Assembly: GCF_001704295.1 (NCBI RefSeq)
Contig: NZ_CP012334.1
Span: forward strand, 4,538,084-4,602,083
Direction of reading: 5' to 3'
DNA from: Bordetella sp. H567
Lineage (GTDB): Bacteria; Pseudomonadota; Gammaproteobacteria; Burkholderiales; Burkholderiaceae_B
DNA: 64,000 bases
The number at the start of each line of letters is the position of its first letter. Positions within the stretch are counted from its first letter, which is position 1. Below, piece after piece: positions 26,454 through 34,114 of the stretch. A program made the position numbers and the translations under genes. The notes below the pieces were generated by a model. It searched no databases and was not told the DNA's origin. It saw nothing but the letters and a program-made list of their open reading frames with translations.

Positions 26454-26529
26454 CGGCGCCCCCCCATGAACGCATGCCCGCGCAATACCGGCGCCGGCGT
26501 CGTTTCCGCATGCACGGGCAATGGCCGCA

Positions 26530-27387
26530 TCATCCCCTCCCGAACAAACCGTGCGGACGCAGCAGCAGCACGGCGGCCATCGCCACATAAATCATCAGGC
26601 GCGCGCCTTCCGGCCACAGCGTGCTCATCACGCTTTGCACGATGCCGATCAGCAAGCCGCCGGCGAGCGCGCCCCCGAAACTGCCCATGCCGCCCACCAC
26701 GACGATGACGAAGGCCACGCCCAGCGCCTCCAGGCCCATGAAGGGATCCACGCCGCGGATGGGCGCGGCCAGGGCACCCGCCAGGGCCGCCGTGCCCGCG
26801 CCGAGCGCGAATACCAGCCCGAACACCCGATACACATTGATGCCGAGCAGCGCGACCATTTCCGCGGATTCGCTGCCGGCCCGCACGGCGCTGCCCAGCC
26901 GCGTGCCTTCCAGCAGCCACCACAGCAGCAGCGCGAAGACGGCGGTAAAGCCGATGACGAACAGGCGGTACTTGGGGTAGACGAAGCCGCTCCACATGAC
27001 CACGCCTTGCAGGACGTCGGGCGTGGCGACGTTGTCGCCCAGCGGCCCCCAGCCCAGGATCACCGCTTCCTGCAGTACCAGGGCCAGGCCGACGGTGATC
27101 AGGATGTGGAATTCATGCGGCTGGTCGTAGACCCGCCGCAGCAGCGTGCGTTCGGCCAGCCACGCCAGCAACGCCACCAGCAGGGGTACGGCGCCCAGCG
27201 CCAGCCAGAAGTCCAGGCCCCAGGCGACGGCCTGGTAGCAGAAGTAGGCACCCAGCAGGTAGAACGCCCCATGCGCGAAATTGACGAAGCGCAGCAGGCC
27301 GAAAATGATCGACAGGCCCACCGCCAGCAGGAAATAGAGCATCCCGATGCCGACGCCGTTGACGACTTGCAGCAGATAGACGTTCAT
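26530..27387 (-). CDS. livH: branched-chain-type ABC transporter permease LivH
   Basis: A 285-residue permease. VVNGVGIGMLYFLLAVGLSIIFGLLRFVNFAHGAFYLLGAY opens the protein as in LivH. The EAA-like loop is LLEGTRLGSAVRAGSESAEMVALLGINVYRVFGLVFALGAGTAALAG, and GGMGSFGGALAGGLLIG comes near the end. ATG 27387 (MNVYLLQ) is used; 17 further upstream codons are open but lack support. The receptor gene lies 169 bp upstream in the same direction. Confidence 0.94.
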   Translation of the reverse strand: MNVYLLQVVNGVGIGMLYFLLAVGLSIIFGLLRFVNFAHGAFYLLGAYFCYQAVAWGLDFWLALGAVPLLVALLAWLAERTLLRRVYDQPHEFHILITVGLALVLQEAVILGWGPLGDNVATPDVLQGVVMWSGFVYPKYRLFVIGFTAVFALLLWWLLEGTRLGSAVRAGSESAEMVALLGINVYRVFGLVFALGAGTAALAGALAAPIRGVDPFMGLEALGVAFVIVVVGGMGSFGGALAGGLLIGIVQSVMSTLWPEGARLMIYVAMAAVLLLRPHGLFGRG

Positions 27388-27556
27388 GAATGCAAAGGCA
27401 CACGGGACGCTTGCCCGCGGGAAACGAAGGATGCCCACGGTCCGGGCGCGTCCCCGCCTTGAGTAACCGCGGTGCCCGGCGCCGCAGCCGCGGACGCTGA
27501 AGCGGCAGGCACCGGCTGGTCAGGCAAAGAGATGCCGGGCATCGAACCGCCGGGCC

Positions 27557-28756
27557 TTAAAGCTTGCAGCCGGTCTGCGCCACGGGCAGGAAGGATTTGC
27601 CGGAACTGAGGATGTCGGCGTAGTCGTCCTTGTCCTTCATGGATTTCTTCGCCTTGCCGCGCAGCAGATAGTAGTCTTTCAAGACCTGGTGATCCTGCGC
27701 GCGGATTTCCTCGTCGCCCGTCAGGCCCGTGTACTTCATGCCTTCCAGCACGGGGATCACCTTGGCGGGATCGTCCGTGCCGGCCTTGACGATGGCATCG
27801 ATCAGGATCCTGGCGCAGATATACGAACCCGCCAGGCTGTAATTGGGATTGGCCTTGAAGGTGTCCTGGCAGCGCTTGACCAGGTCCTTGTTGCCGGGGC
27901 TGTCGATGCCGTGCCAGTACTGGGCGCCGAAGTACACCCCTTCGCAGAGATCCGCGCCCAGCGCTTCGAACTGTTCCAGGCCGGAGGCCCAGGCCATCAG
28001 GATGGTGGTGTTTTGCTTCATGCCGAAGCTGACCGCCTGGCGCAGCGCATCCGAGGACTGCGAGCCGAAGTTCAGCAGCAGCAGGACATCGGGCTTGGCC
28101 GCCATGGCGTTGGTCAGGTAGCCGCTGAACTCCTTCTCCGTCAGCGAGTGGTAGCTATTGCCGACATGCTCGATGCCCTTTTCCTTGAAGACGTTCTTGG
28201 CGGCGTTGAGCAGGCCGTCGCCGAACACGTACTGCGGCGTGATGGTGTACCAGCGCTTGGCCTTGGGCAGCTTGTCGATAAGCGGACGCACCGTCTGCTC
28301 GATCGCCCCATAGGTGGGCACGGACCAGCGGAAGGTGGACTTGTTGCAGTCCGAGCCGGTGATTTCATCCGCGCCGGCCGTGGTGATGAACACGCCGCCG
28401 TCCTTTTGCACTTCCTTGCCCATGGCCAGGGCTTCGGACGAGAGTATGCCGCCGGCGAAATAGCGCGCGCCCCTCTGCTGCGCCAGTTCCTGCACCTTGC
28501 GCACCGCGGTGGCGGGCTTGCCCTCGGTGTCCAGCGTCGTATAGGCCAAGGGGCGGTCCAGGATCTTGCCGTACTGCTGAATGACCAGCTTCATCCCCAG
28601 GTCGGCATACTTGCCGTTGGCGGCGAACGGCCCGGACATGGGGACGGGACACCCGAACTGGATCGCCTGGGCCGCCTGCGCGTAGGCGTCACGCAACGAG
28701 AGCGACGCGGGCAGGGTCGACAGCGCGGCGAGTTTGAGCAGATCGCGACGGTTCAA
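27557..28756 (-). CDS. branched-chain-type ABC transporter substrate-binding protein
   Basis: A 399-residue periplasmic receptor of the LivK/AmiC fold. It has a Tat-like signal (NRRDLLKLAALSTLPASLSLRDAYAQAA), then IQFGCPVPMSGPFAANGKYADLGMKL, the usual ligand-lobe start. Further hinge blocks such as YFAGGILSSEALAMGKEV and YTITPQYVFGDGLL place it with urea/amide receptors of the UrtA/AmiC side. I chose the TTG at 28756 because AAGGGG lies 7 bases upstream. The ATG at 28777 sits inside a 14-bp palindrome that looks like an operator. It is the first gene of the livHMGF-hydrolase operon; the ligand may be a carbamoyl amino acid or other amide, by inference from the hydrolases. Confidence 0.9.
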   Translation of the reverse strand: MNRRDLLKLAALSTLPASLSLRDAYAQAAQAIQFGCPVPMSGPFAANGKYADLGMKLVIQQYGKILDRPLAYTTLDTEGKPATAVRKVQELAQQRGARYFAGGILSSEALAMGKEVQKDGGVFITTAGADEITGSDCNKSTFRWSVPTYGAIEQTVRPLIDKLPKAKRWYTITPQYVFGDGLLNAAKNVFKEKGIEHVGNSYHSLTEKEFSGYLTNAMAAKPDVLLLLNFGSQSSDALRQAVSFGMKQNTTILMAWASGLEQFEALGADLCEGVYFGAQYWHGIDSPGNKDLVKRCQDTFKANPNYSLAGSYICARILIDAIVKAGTDDPAKVIPVLEGMKYTGLTGDEEIRAQDHQVLKDYYLLRGKAKKSMKDKDDYADILSSGKSFLPVAQTGCKL

Positions 28757-28769
28757 GGCTTTCCCCTTA

Positions 28770-28783
28770 TTTATCATGATAAA
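28770..28783 (-). promoter_or_regulatory. palindromic operator TTTATCATGATAAA
   Basis: A perfect 14-bp palindrome lies 14 bases upstream of the chosen TTG start of the receptor gene, and about 12 bp downstream of a TATTAT that could serve as the -10 box on the minus strand. FadR-type GntR regulators bind AT-rich palindromes of this size, and one is encoded divergently at 28927. Repression by blocking the promoter start region is inferred. Confidence 0.65.
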
Positions 28784-28926
28784 TAGGCTGAACTGATAAT
28801 ATGGGCCGCGATATTCCGCGTCAACACGGCACGGCACGGAACAAGGCCGTATTTTCCCTAGGCGCGCCGGTCGATCCGGCGTTCTTTCAACGGTCCCATC
28901 GAGCCGAACCACAGGGGAGACACAGC

Positions 28927-29760
28927 ATGCCCCGCGTATCCGCCCCCCCGGCACCCGCCGCGCCGGGCAGGCCCAAGCGCGCCGACCTGGTGGCCGAGGA
29001 AATCAAGCGGCTGATCACCGAACGCGATTTGCGGCCGGGCGACAAGCTGCCGCGCGAGAACGAATTGCAGCAGCTGTTCGCCGTCAGCAAAAGCACCATG
29101 CGCGAAGCCTTGAAGTCGCTGGAGGTGCAGGGGCTGGTCACCATCACGACCGGGCCGGCAGGCGGCGGCCGCATCGTGGAAGTCACGCTGGACCGCACCT
29201 TCCAGTTGATGCAGAACTATCTGTTCTTCAAGGAAGTCACGATCGACGACATCTACGCGGCGCGCAAGCTCCTGGAACCGGAACTGGCGGCGGGCGCCGT
29301 GCCTCACCTGACGGAAGCGGACTTCGAGGCATTGACCCACAGCATCGAATGCTGCGATCCGTCCTCGGGCAAGACCGCGGACGTCGTCGCCCAGCGCAAG
29401 GAAGACTTGAACTTCCACGACATCCTGGCGCTGGCCAATCCCAATCCTTTCCTGCGCTTCACCTGCCAGCTGATCAACGAGATGCTGCGCCAGCTGACGG
29501 TCTTTGAAAACGACACGCCGACGCGGACTCAGCGGCGTTTCGGCGAAGCCAACGTGCGCGTGCACCAGGACATCGTCGCGGCGGCGCGAGCGGGCGACGC
29601 GGGTACCGTGCGGCGGCTGATGGCCGAACATATGGTGGAAGCGTCCGGCTTCGTCAAGAAGCTGAACGGCAAGCTGCGGGGGCGGCTCGTCCTGGATTCG
29701 GAAATGACTCGCCGCGGCGCGAGCATAGGCAGCGGCATTCGGCGTCGATCCGATCGATAA
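28927..29760 (+). CDS. GntR-family transcriptional regulator, FadR subfamily
   Basis: A 277-residue regulator. The winged helix runs RADLVAEEIKRLITERDLRPGDKLPRENELQQLFAVSKSTMREALKSLEVQGLVTITTG. The all-helical FCD effector domain follows, with IYAARKLLEPELAAGAV, NFHDILALANPNPFL and DIVAAARAGDAGTVRRLMAEHM supplying the usual Asp and His metal or ligand residues. ATG 28927 follows GGGGAG. It is divergent from the Liv-type operon and is its likely repressor, responsive to the imported compound or a product. A run of seven C (28943-28949) falls in codons 6-8 and would silence the gene if it slipped. Confidence 0.92.
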   Translation: MPRVSAPPAPAAPGRPKRADLVAEEIKRLITERDLRPGDKLPRENELQQLFAVSKSTMREALKSLEVQGLVTITTGPAGGGRIVEVTLDRTFQLMQNYLFFKEVTIDDIYAARKLLEPELAAGAVPHLTEADFEALTHSIECCDPSSGKTADVVAQRKEDLNFHDILALANPNPFLRFTCQLINEMLRQLTVFENDTPTRTQRRFGEANVRVHQDIVAAARAGDAGTVRRLMAEHMVEASGFVKKLNGKLRGRLVLDSEMTRRGASIGSGIRRRSDR

Positions 29761-29922
29761 ATCAAAACAGGCAGCGGATTTTCAAAGGCATATTCCGAGC
29801 GGCGTTCATATAGTGCAAAACGTGGCGGCCACTCCGGCCGCTGCGCGCATGGCGCCCCTACGTGGCGCCCTCCGGCGCCAACGGCGCGGCGCGACAACAG
29901 CACGCACCTAAAGGGATAGGCC

Positions 29923-31100
29923 ATGACGGAAAAGACCAGGACCATCCAGATGGATCACCTCATGGACATTCCGGTGCCGGAGGGCCTGTACGGAAGCATC
30001 ACCGGAACGCTGTTCATAGACGGCATCGATTCCCTGGATAGCCCCCACTACAGGTCGGCTGCCCTGATAGGCAGCCCGGATACGGTCCTGGCATTGGGCA
30101 TCATGTACTACGACGTGGCCCTGAAAAAGTTCCAGGTTCAGAAAGCGCAGCAAGGCCTTGGAGGCGCTTGGCCATTCGGCGCGAAGGTCACCGCGGCCTG
30201 CGGCGTGGAGGGAGGACTGGCGGCGTTTGCCGGCCAGGACCAGGGCATACCGTTCGTGGAGGTGTATCACAGCCCGCTGTCCTCCGGCGCCCCCCGTCCG
30301 ACAGCCATGATTGGTCGCACAGCCACACCATTACCTTCGACCGTTACGACGGCACGGGCGAGGGGGTTACCGGTACGGTCCAGAACATGCTGGAACGGGA
30401 TGGAAAGCTGTACGGCTTTATCAAGTCCAAACCGCCACAACGGCACGCATTCTTTTACGCCGACGCGTTGCAGGACTCGACTGCCACGGTGATTCCCTAC
30501 CCCGGCAACGCCTCCCTTGCTTTTCTGCCCCTGGACATGAACGAGTCCAGCACCATGACGCAGCGTCGGATCACGTTCTACGGCGACGACAAGCTGTACA
30601 CGATCGATGAAAGCTACTCTCATGCGCTATGCGCGGATCTGACCACTCACAAGGTCAGTTCTTTTCGGCTCGCGAAGCAGACCACGCGTAGCCTGCTCAT
30701 GCACGCGGACCAGAACCCCCAGTTCAATAAGGCCTACACCGGCTATGACCCGGACTCCGACGGATACATCATGCCGTATACCGTGAATCCCGGCGGCGAC
30801 TTCACCCGCGGGGAAAACACGATCGTAGGCGGCGCGGAAGTTTGTCCGTCCTTGGACCAGAAGCTGGGGCTGCTTTATACGATCGAGGTGTTCGCGCAAG
30901 CACCGGTCATCGATATACGAACGGACAATGTAGTCACGCTTACAGGCGACCCGCTTCCTACCTTCGAAGATTTCGCGGGCAGACCGGGAACATGGGTAGA
31001 CAGCGACCATCATCTGCTTTTCATCTCGGGCCTGAACGGCTCGCCCACCTCTGACAAGCTGGCCAATCGCATCGTTGTATTCAAGGCATCCGAAAAATAG
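29923..31100 (+). pseudogene. unknown protein gene, frameshifted at a C6 run
   Basis: The reading frame from ATG 29923 (MTEKTRTIQMDHLMDIPVPEG) is protein-like to about residue 125, SPLSSGAP. Beyond the C run at 30290-30295 it becomes arginine-rich nonsense ending at 30492. The other frame continues the protein as PSDSHDWSHSHTITFDRYDGTGEG to a stop at 31100. One extra C would join the halves into about 392 residues. The product has no signal peptide and is beta-rich (LYTIDESYSHALCADLTTHKVSSF, VDSDHHLLFISGLNG), perhaps a propeller; I do not recognise the family. Its codon use is less GC-rich than its neighbours. It may be a true pseudogene, a slippage switch or a sequencing error. Confidence 0.75.
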
Positions 31101-31245
31101 GTTTTGCCACGGCGGACGAAGGGGTGCGCGTGCTGCAGGTGCATCATTCTTGACGGCGCAGACGCAGTCAAAGCGCATGTAACTGACAGGAATGTCAGTT
31201 TTCCGACAGCGTGCCGTACGGCGCGGCTTCGTAAAGTGGGGCATC

Positions 31246-32853
31246 ATGATCGCCCCTATCCCGACCTCGCGCGGCGCGCGGCGCCGCCTTCCTTTCGTTC
31301 CGGCCGCGCTGTCGGCGCTGGCGCTGCTGTCCGGCTGCGCCGTCGGCCCCGATTACGTACGCCCTACCCTGGATGTCCCGGCCGCCTACAAGGAAGCCGG
31401 TCCCTGGAAATCCGCCCAGCCAGGCCAGATAGACTCCGATCTCGATTGGTGGCGGATCTACGGCGACCCGACACTGGACGGCCTGATGGTGCAGGCCAAC
31501 GCGGCCAACCAGACCGTCGCCCAGGCCGCCGCGCAATACCGCCAGGCGCGGGCGCTGGTGGACGAGGCGCGCGCCGCCTTCTGGCCGCAGGCCACGGCCG
31601 GCGTGTCGGCCGGCCGGGCGCGCAGCATGACCAACAGCGGCACCAAGCTGGGCAACACCTATGCCGCAAGCCTGGACGCCAGCTGGGAGCCGGACCTGTG
31701 GGGCGCGGTACGCCGCTCGGTGGAAGCCAGCGACGCCACCGCGCAGTCCAGCGCCGCTCAGCTGGCCGCGGTGCGGCTGAGCGTGCAGGCCGCGCTGGCG
31801 CAGGATTACCTGCAGCTGCGCGTCATCGACGAACTGAAGGCCCTGTACGCGCGCACCCTTGTCGCCTATGAACGCTCGCTCAAGCTCACGCAAAGCCAGT
31901 ACAACGCCGGGGTGGCGCTGCGCTCGGACGTGGCGCTGGCGCAGGCGCAGCTGAAGACGGCACAAGCGTCGTCCATCGACCTGGATACCCAGCGCAACCA
32001 GCTGGAACACGCCATTGCCATCCTGACGGGCCGCGCCCCGGCCGACTTTACGCTGCCTCCCGCGCCCGAGAGCTGGCAGGCCCGCGTGCCGGATATCCCC
32101 ACCGGCGTGCCCTCGCAATTGCTGGAACGGCGGCCCGATATCGCCAGCGCTGAACGCCTGGCCGCCGCCGCCAACGCGCAGATCGGCGTGGCGCGCGCCG
32201 CCTATTATCCGGACCTTATCCTGAGTGCTGGCGTGGGTTTCAGCAGCGGCACAGCCGGCCTGTCGCAGTGGTTCAACACGCCCAGCCGCGTCTGGTCGCT
32301 GGGCGCGGCGCTGGCCGAAACGCTATTCGACGGCGGATTGCGCAGCGCGCGCGTGGACGCGGCGCACGCGGGCTTCGATGCCGCGGTGGCGCAATACAAA
32401 CAGACGGTGCTGGGCGGCTTCCAGGAAGTCGAGGACAACCTGTCCAACCTGCGCGTGCTGGCCGACGAGAGCATCGCGCAGGACCAGGCAGTGCAGGCAT
32501 CGCGGCTGTCCGAGCGGCTGGCGCTTGCGCAATACCGCGGCGGCACCACCACCTATCTGACGGTGGTGACGGCGCAAGCCCTCACCCTGTCCAACGAGCG
32601 CACGGCGGCCGATTTGCTGGGCCGGCGCCTGCTCGCCAGCGTCGCGCTGATCAAGGCCACCGGTGGTGGCTGGAACGCGTCGCGGCTGTACCCGCCGCTG
32701 GCCCGGACCGATGCGAAGTCGGATGCGAAGTCCGATGCGAAGACCGACGTGGCAGCGGACGCGCGCACCGATACGGGCGGGGCCCCAACCACGAACATGA
32801 ATGCCGGTACCGATACGGGCACACAGGCGGTCGCGGCCGCTGCCGCCCGCTGA
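31246..32853 (+). CDS. RND efflux outer-membrane lipoprotein channel, NodT family
   Basis: A 535-residue TolC/OprM-like channel. It has a lipoprotein signal ending LALLSGC, followed by AVGPDYVRPTLDVPAAY, the classic NodT start, and two repeated coiled-coil arms (for example ANQTVAQAAAQYRQARALVDEARAAFWPQ). RRPDIASAERLAAAANAQIGVARAAYYPDL and YRGGTTTYLTVVTAQ are family motifs. The C-terminal 60 residues are an odd Asp/Lys/Thr-rich tail with DAKSDAKSDAKTD. ATG 31246 is used; the 18 upstream codons lack a signal-peptide pattern. It heads the adaptor-pump operon and would form the outer-membrane exit duct. Confidence 0.93.
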   Translation: MIAPIPTSRGARRRLPFVPAALSALALLSGCAVGPDYVRPTLDVPAAYKEAGPWKSAQPGQIDSDLDWWRIYGDPTLDGLMVQANAANQTVAQAAAQYRQARALVDEARAAFWPQATAGVSAGRARSMTNSGTKLGNTYAASLDASWEPDLWGAVRRSVEASDATAQSSAAQLAAVRLSVQAALAQDYLQLRVIDELKALYARTLVAYERSLKLTQSQYNAGVALRSDVALAQAQLKTAQASSIDLDTQRNQLEHAIAILTGRAPADFTLPPAPESWQARVPDIPTGVPSQLLERRPDIASAERLAAAANAQIGVARAAYYPDLILSAGVGFSSGTAGLSQWFNTPSRVWSLGAALAETLFDGGLRSARVDAAHAGFDAAVAQYKQTVLGGFQEVEDNLSNLRVLADESIAQDQAVQASRLSERLALAQYRGGTTTYLTVVTAQALTLSNERTAADLLGRRLLASVALIKATGGGWNASRLYPPLARTDAKSDAKSDAKTDVAADARTDTGGAPTTNMNAGTDTGTQAVAAAAAR

Positions 32854-32887
32854 GCCGCAACGAATCCAGGAAACGAGAGCGAAGATC

Positions 32888-34114
32888 ATGGCTGATGCAT
32901 TGTCCCGGCGCCGTGCCGGATTCGCGGCCGCGGCCGTGGCGCTGGTCGCCATCGGCGCGGCCTTGTGGGGCACGACGCGCAAGGCCGAGTCGGCCGATGC
33001 GCCGGCGCCCAAGACGCCGCCCGTCATCGTGACCGCCACGCGGGTGGAACCGCAGGATGTACCCATTTACCTGACGGGGGTGGGTACGGTCACGGCGAAC
33101 CAGTCGGTGACCGTCAAGACCCGCGTGGACGGCGAGCTCGACAAAGTAGGCTACACCGAAGGCCAGGACGTGAAGGCCGGCCAGATGCTCGCGCAGCTGG
33201 ACCCGCGCGCGCTGCAGGCCCAGCTGGCGCAGGCCAGGGCGACGCAGGCCAAGGACCAGGCGCAGCTGCTCAACGCACGCCTGGACCTGAAGCGCATTAC
33301 CCAGTTGACGAAGGAAGACGCCGCCACGCAGCAGCAGCTGGATACCCAGCGCGCGCTGGTCTCGCAACTGGAAGCCACCGTGCAGATGGACGAGGCACAA
33401 GTGGCCTACGCCCAGGTCCAGCTAAGCTACACGACCATCACCGCGCCGATCAGCGGCCGGGTGGGCGCGCGGCTGGTGGATCCGGGCAATATCGTGCATG
33501 CGAGCGATACCGGCGGTCTGGTCGTCATCAACCAGATCGATCCCATCTCGGTGGTTTTCACCGTGCCGGAATCGGCGGTGGGCGATATCAACACGGCCAT
33601 GGCCGCCACGCCGCAGGGATTGCCGGTGACGGCGCTGGGGCGCGAGTCGAACCAGCCGCTGGGCGAAGGCAAGCTGGTGCTGGTGAACAACCAGATCGAC
33701 ACCGCCACCGGCACCGTGCAATTGAAGGCGCTGTTCCCCAACCCCCGCCACGTGCTGTGGCCGGGCCAGTATGTGAACGCGCGGCTGCTGGTGGGCACGC
33801 GCAAGCAGGCCCTGACGGTGCCCGCCGCCGCGGTGCAGCGGGGCCAGGACGGCACCTACGCGTATGCGCTGGACGACCAGGGCATCGCGCGCGTGCAGCC
33901 CATCCGGGTGGCGGTGATCCAGGACAACGTCGCGGTGGTGGATGAAGGGCTGAAAGCCGGCGAACGCGTGGTCGTGGACGGCCAGTACAAGCTGCGTCCC
34001 GGCCTGCACACGGTGGAAGCCAAGCCGGCGGCGGCGACGGCCAATCCGCGTGGCGCCGGCACACCGGGCGCTTCGTCCCCCGGCGCGGCCGCACCGCAGG
34101 GAGCCGGTCGATGA
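32888..34114 (+). CDS. RND efflux periplasmic adaptor (MdtA-like)
   Basis: A 408-residue membrane-fusion protein. An N-terminal anchor (FAAAAVALVAIGAALWG) is followed by the first beta/lipoyl half VTATRVEPQDVPIYLTGVGTVTANQSVTVKTRVDGELDKVGYTEGQDVKAGQMLAQLDP. Then come a helical hairpin and the second half QLSYTTITAPISGRVGARLVDPGNIVHA. These motifs match MdtA/AcrA-type adaptors of the MdtABC subclass. The C-terminal tail is Ala/Pro/Gly-rich. It starts 34 bp after the channel gene and its stop overlaps the pump start by 4 bases (ATGA). Confidence 0.94.
   Translation: MADALSRRRAGFAAAAVALVAIGAALWGTTRKAESADAPAPKTPPVIVTATRVEPQDVPIYLTGVGTVTANQSVTVKTRVDGELDKVGYTEGQDVKAGQMLAQLDPRALQAQLAQARATQAKDQAQLLNARLDLKRITQLTKEDAATQQQLDTQRALVSQLEATVQMDEAQVAYAQVQLSYTTITAPISGRVGARLVDPGNIVHASDTGGLVVINQIDPISVVFTVPESAVGDINTAMAATPQGLPVTALGRESNQPLGEGKLVLVNNQIDTATGTVQLKALFPNPRHVLWPGQYVNARLLVGTRKQALTVPAAAVQRGQDGTYAYALDDQGIARVQPIRVAVIQDNVAVVDEGLKAGERVVVDGQYKLRPGLHTVEAKPAAATANPRGAGTPGASSPGAAAPQGAGR

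Noticed and set aside
28775-28777. ATG 28777 as the start of the Liv-type receptor
   Set aside because: It sits inside a 14-bp palindrome and has no ribosome site, while TTG 28756 has AAGGGG 7 bases upstream and begins directly at the export signal.
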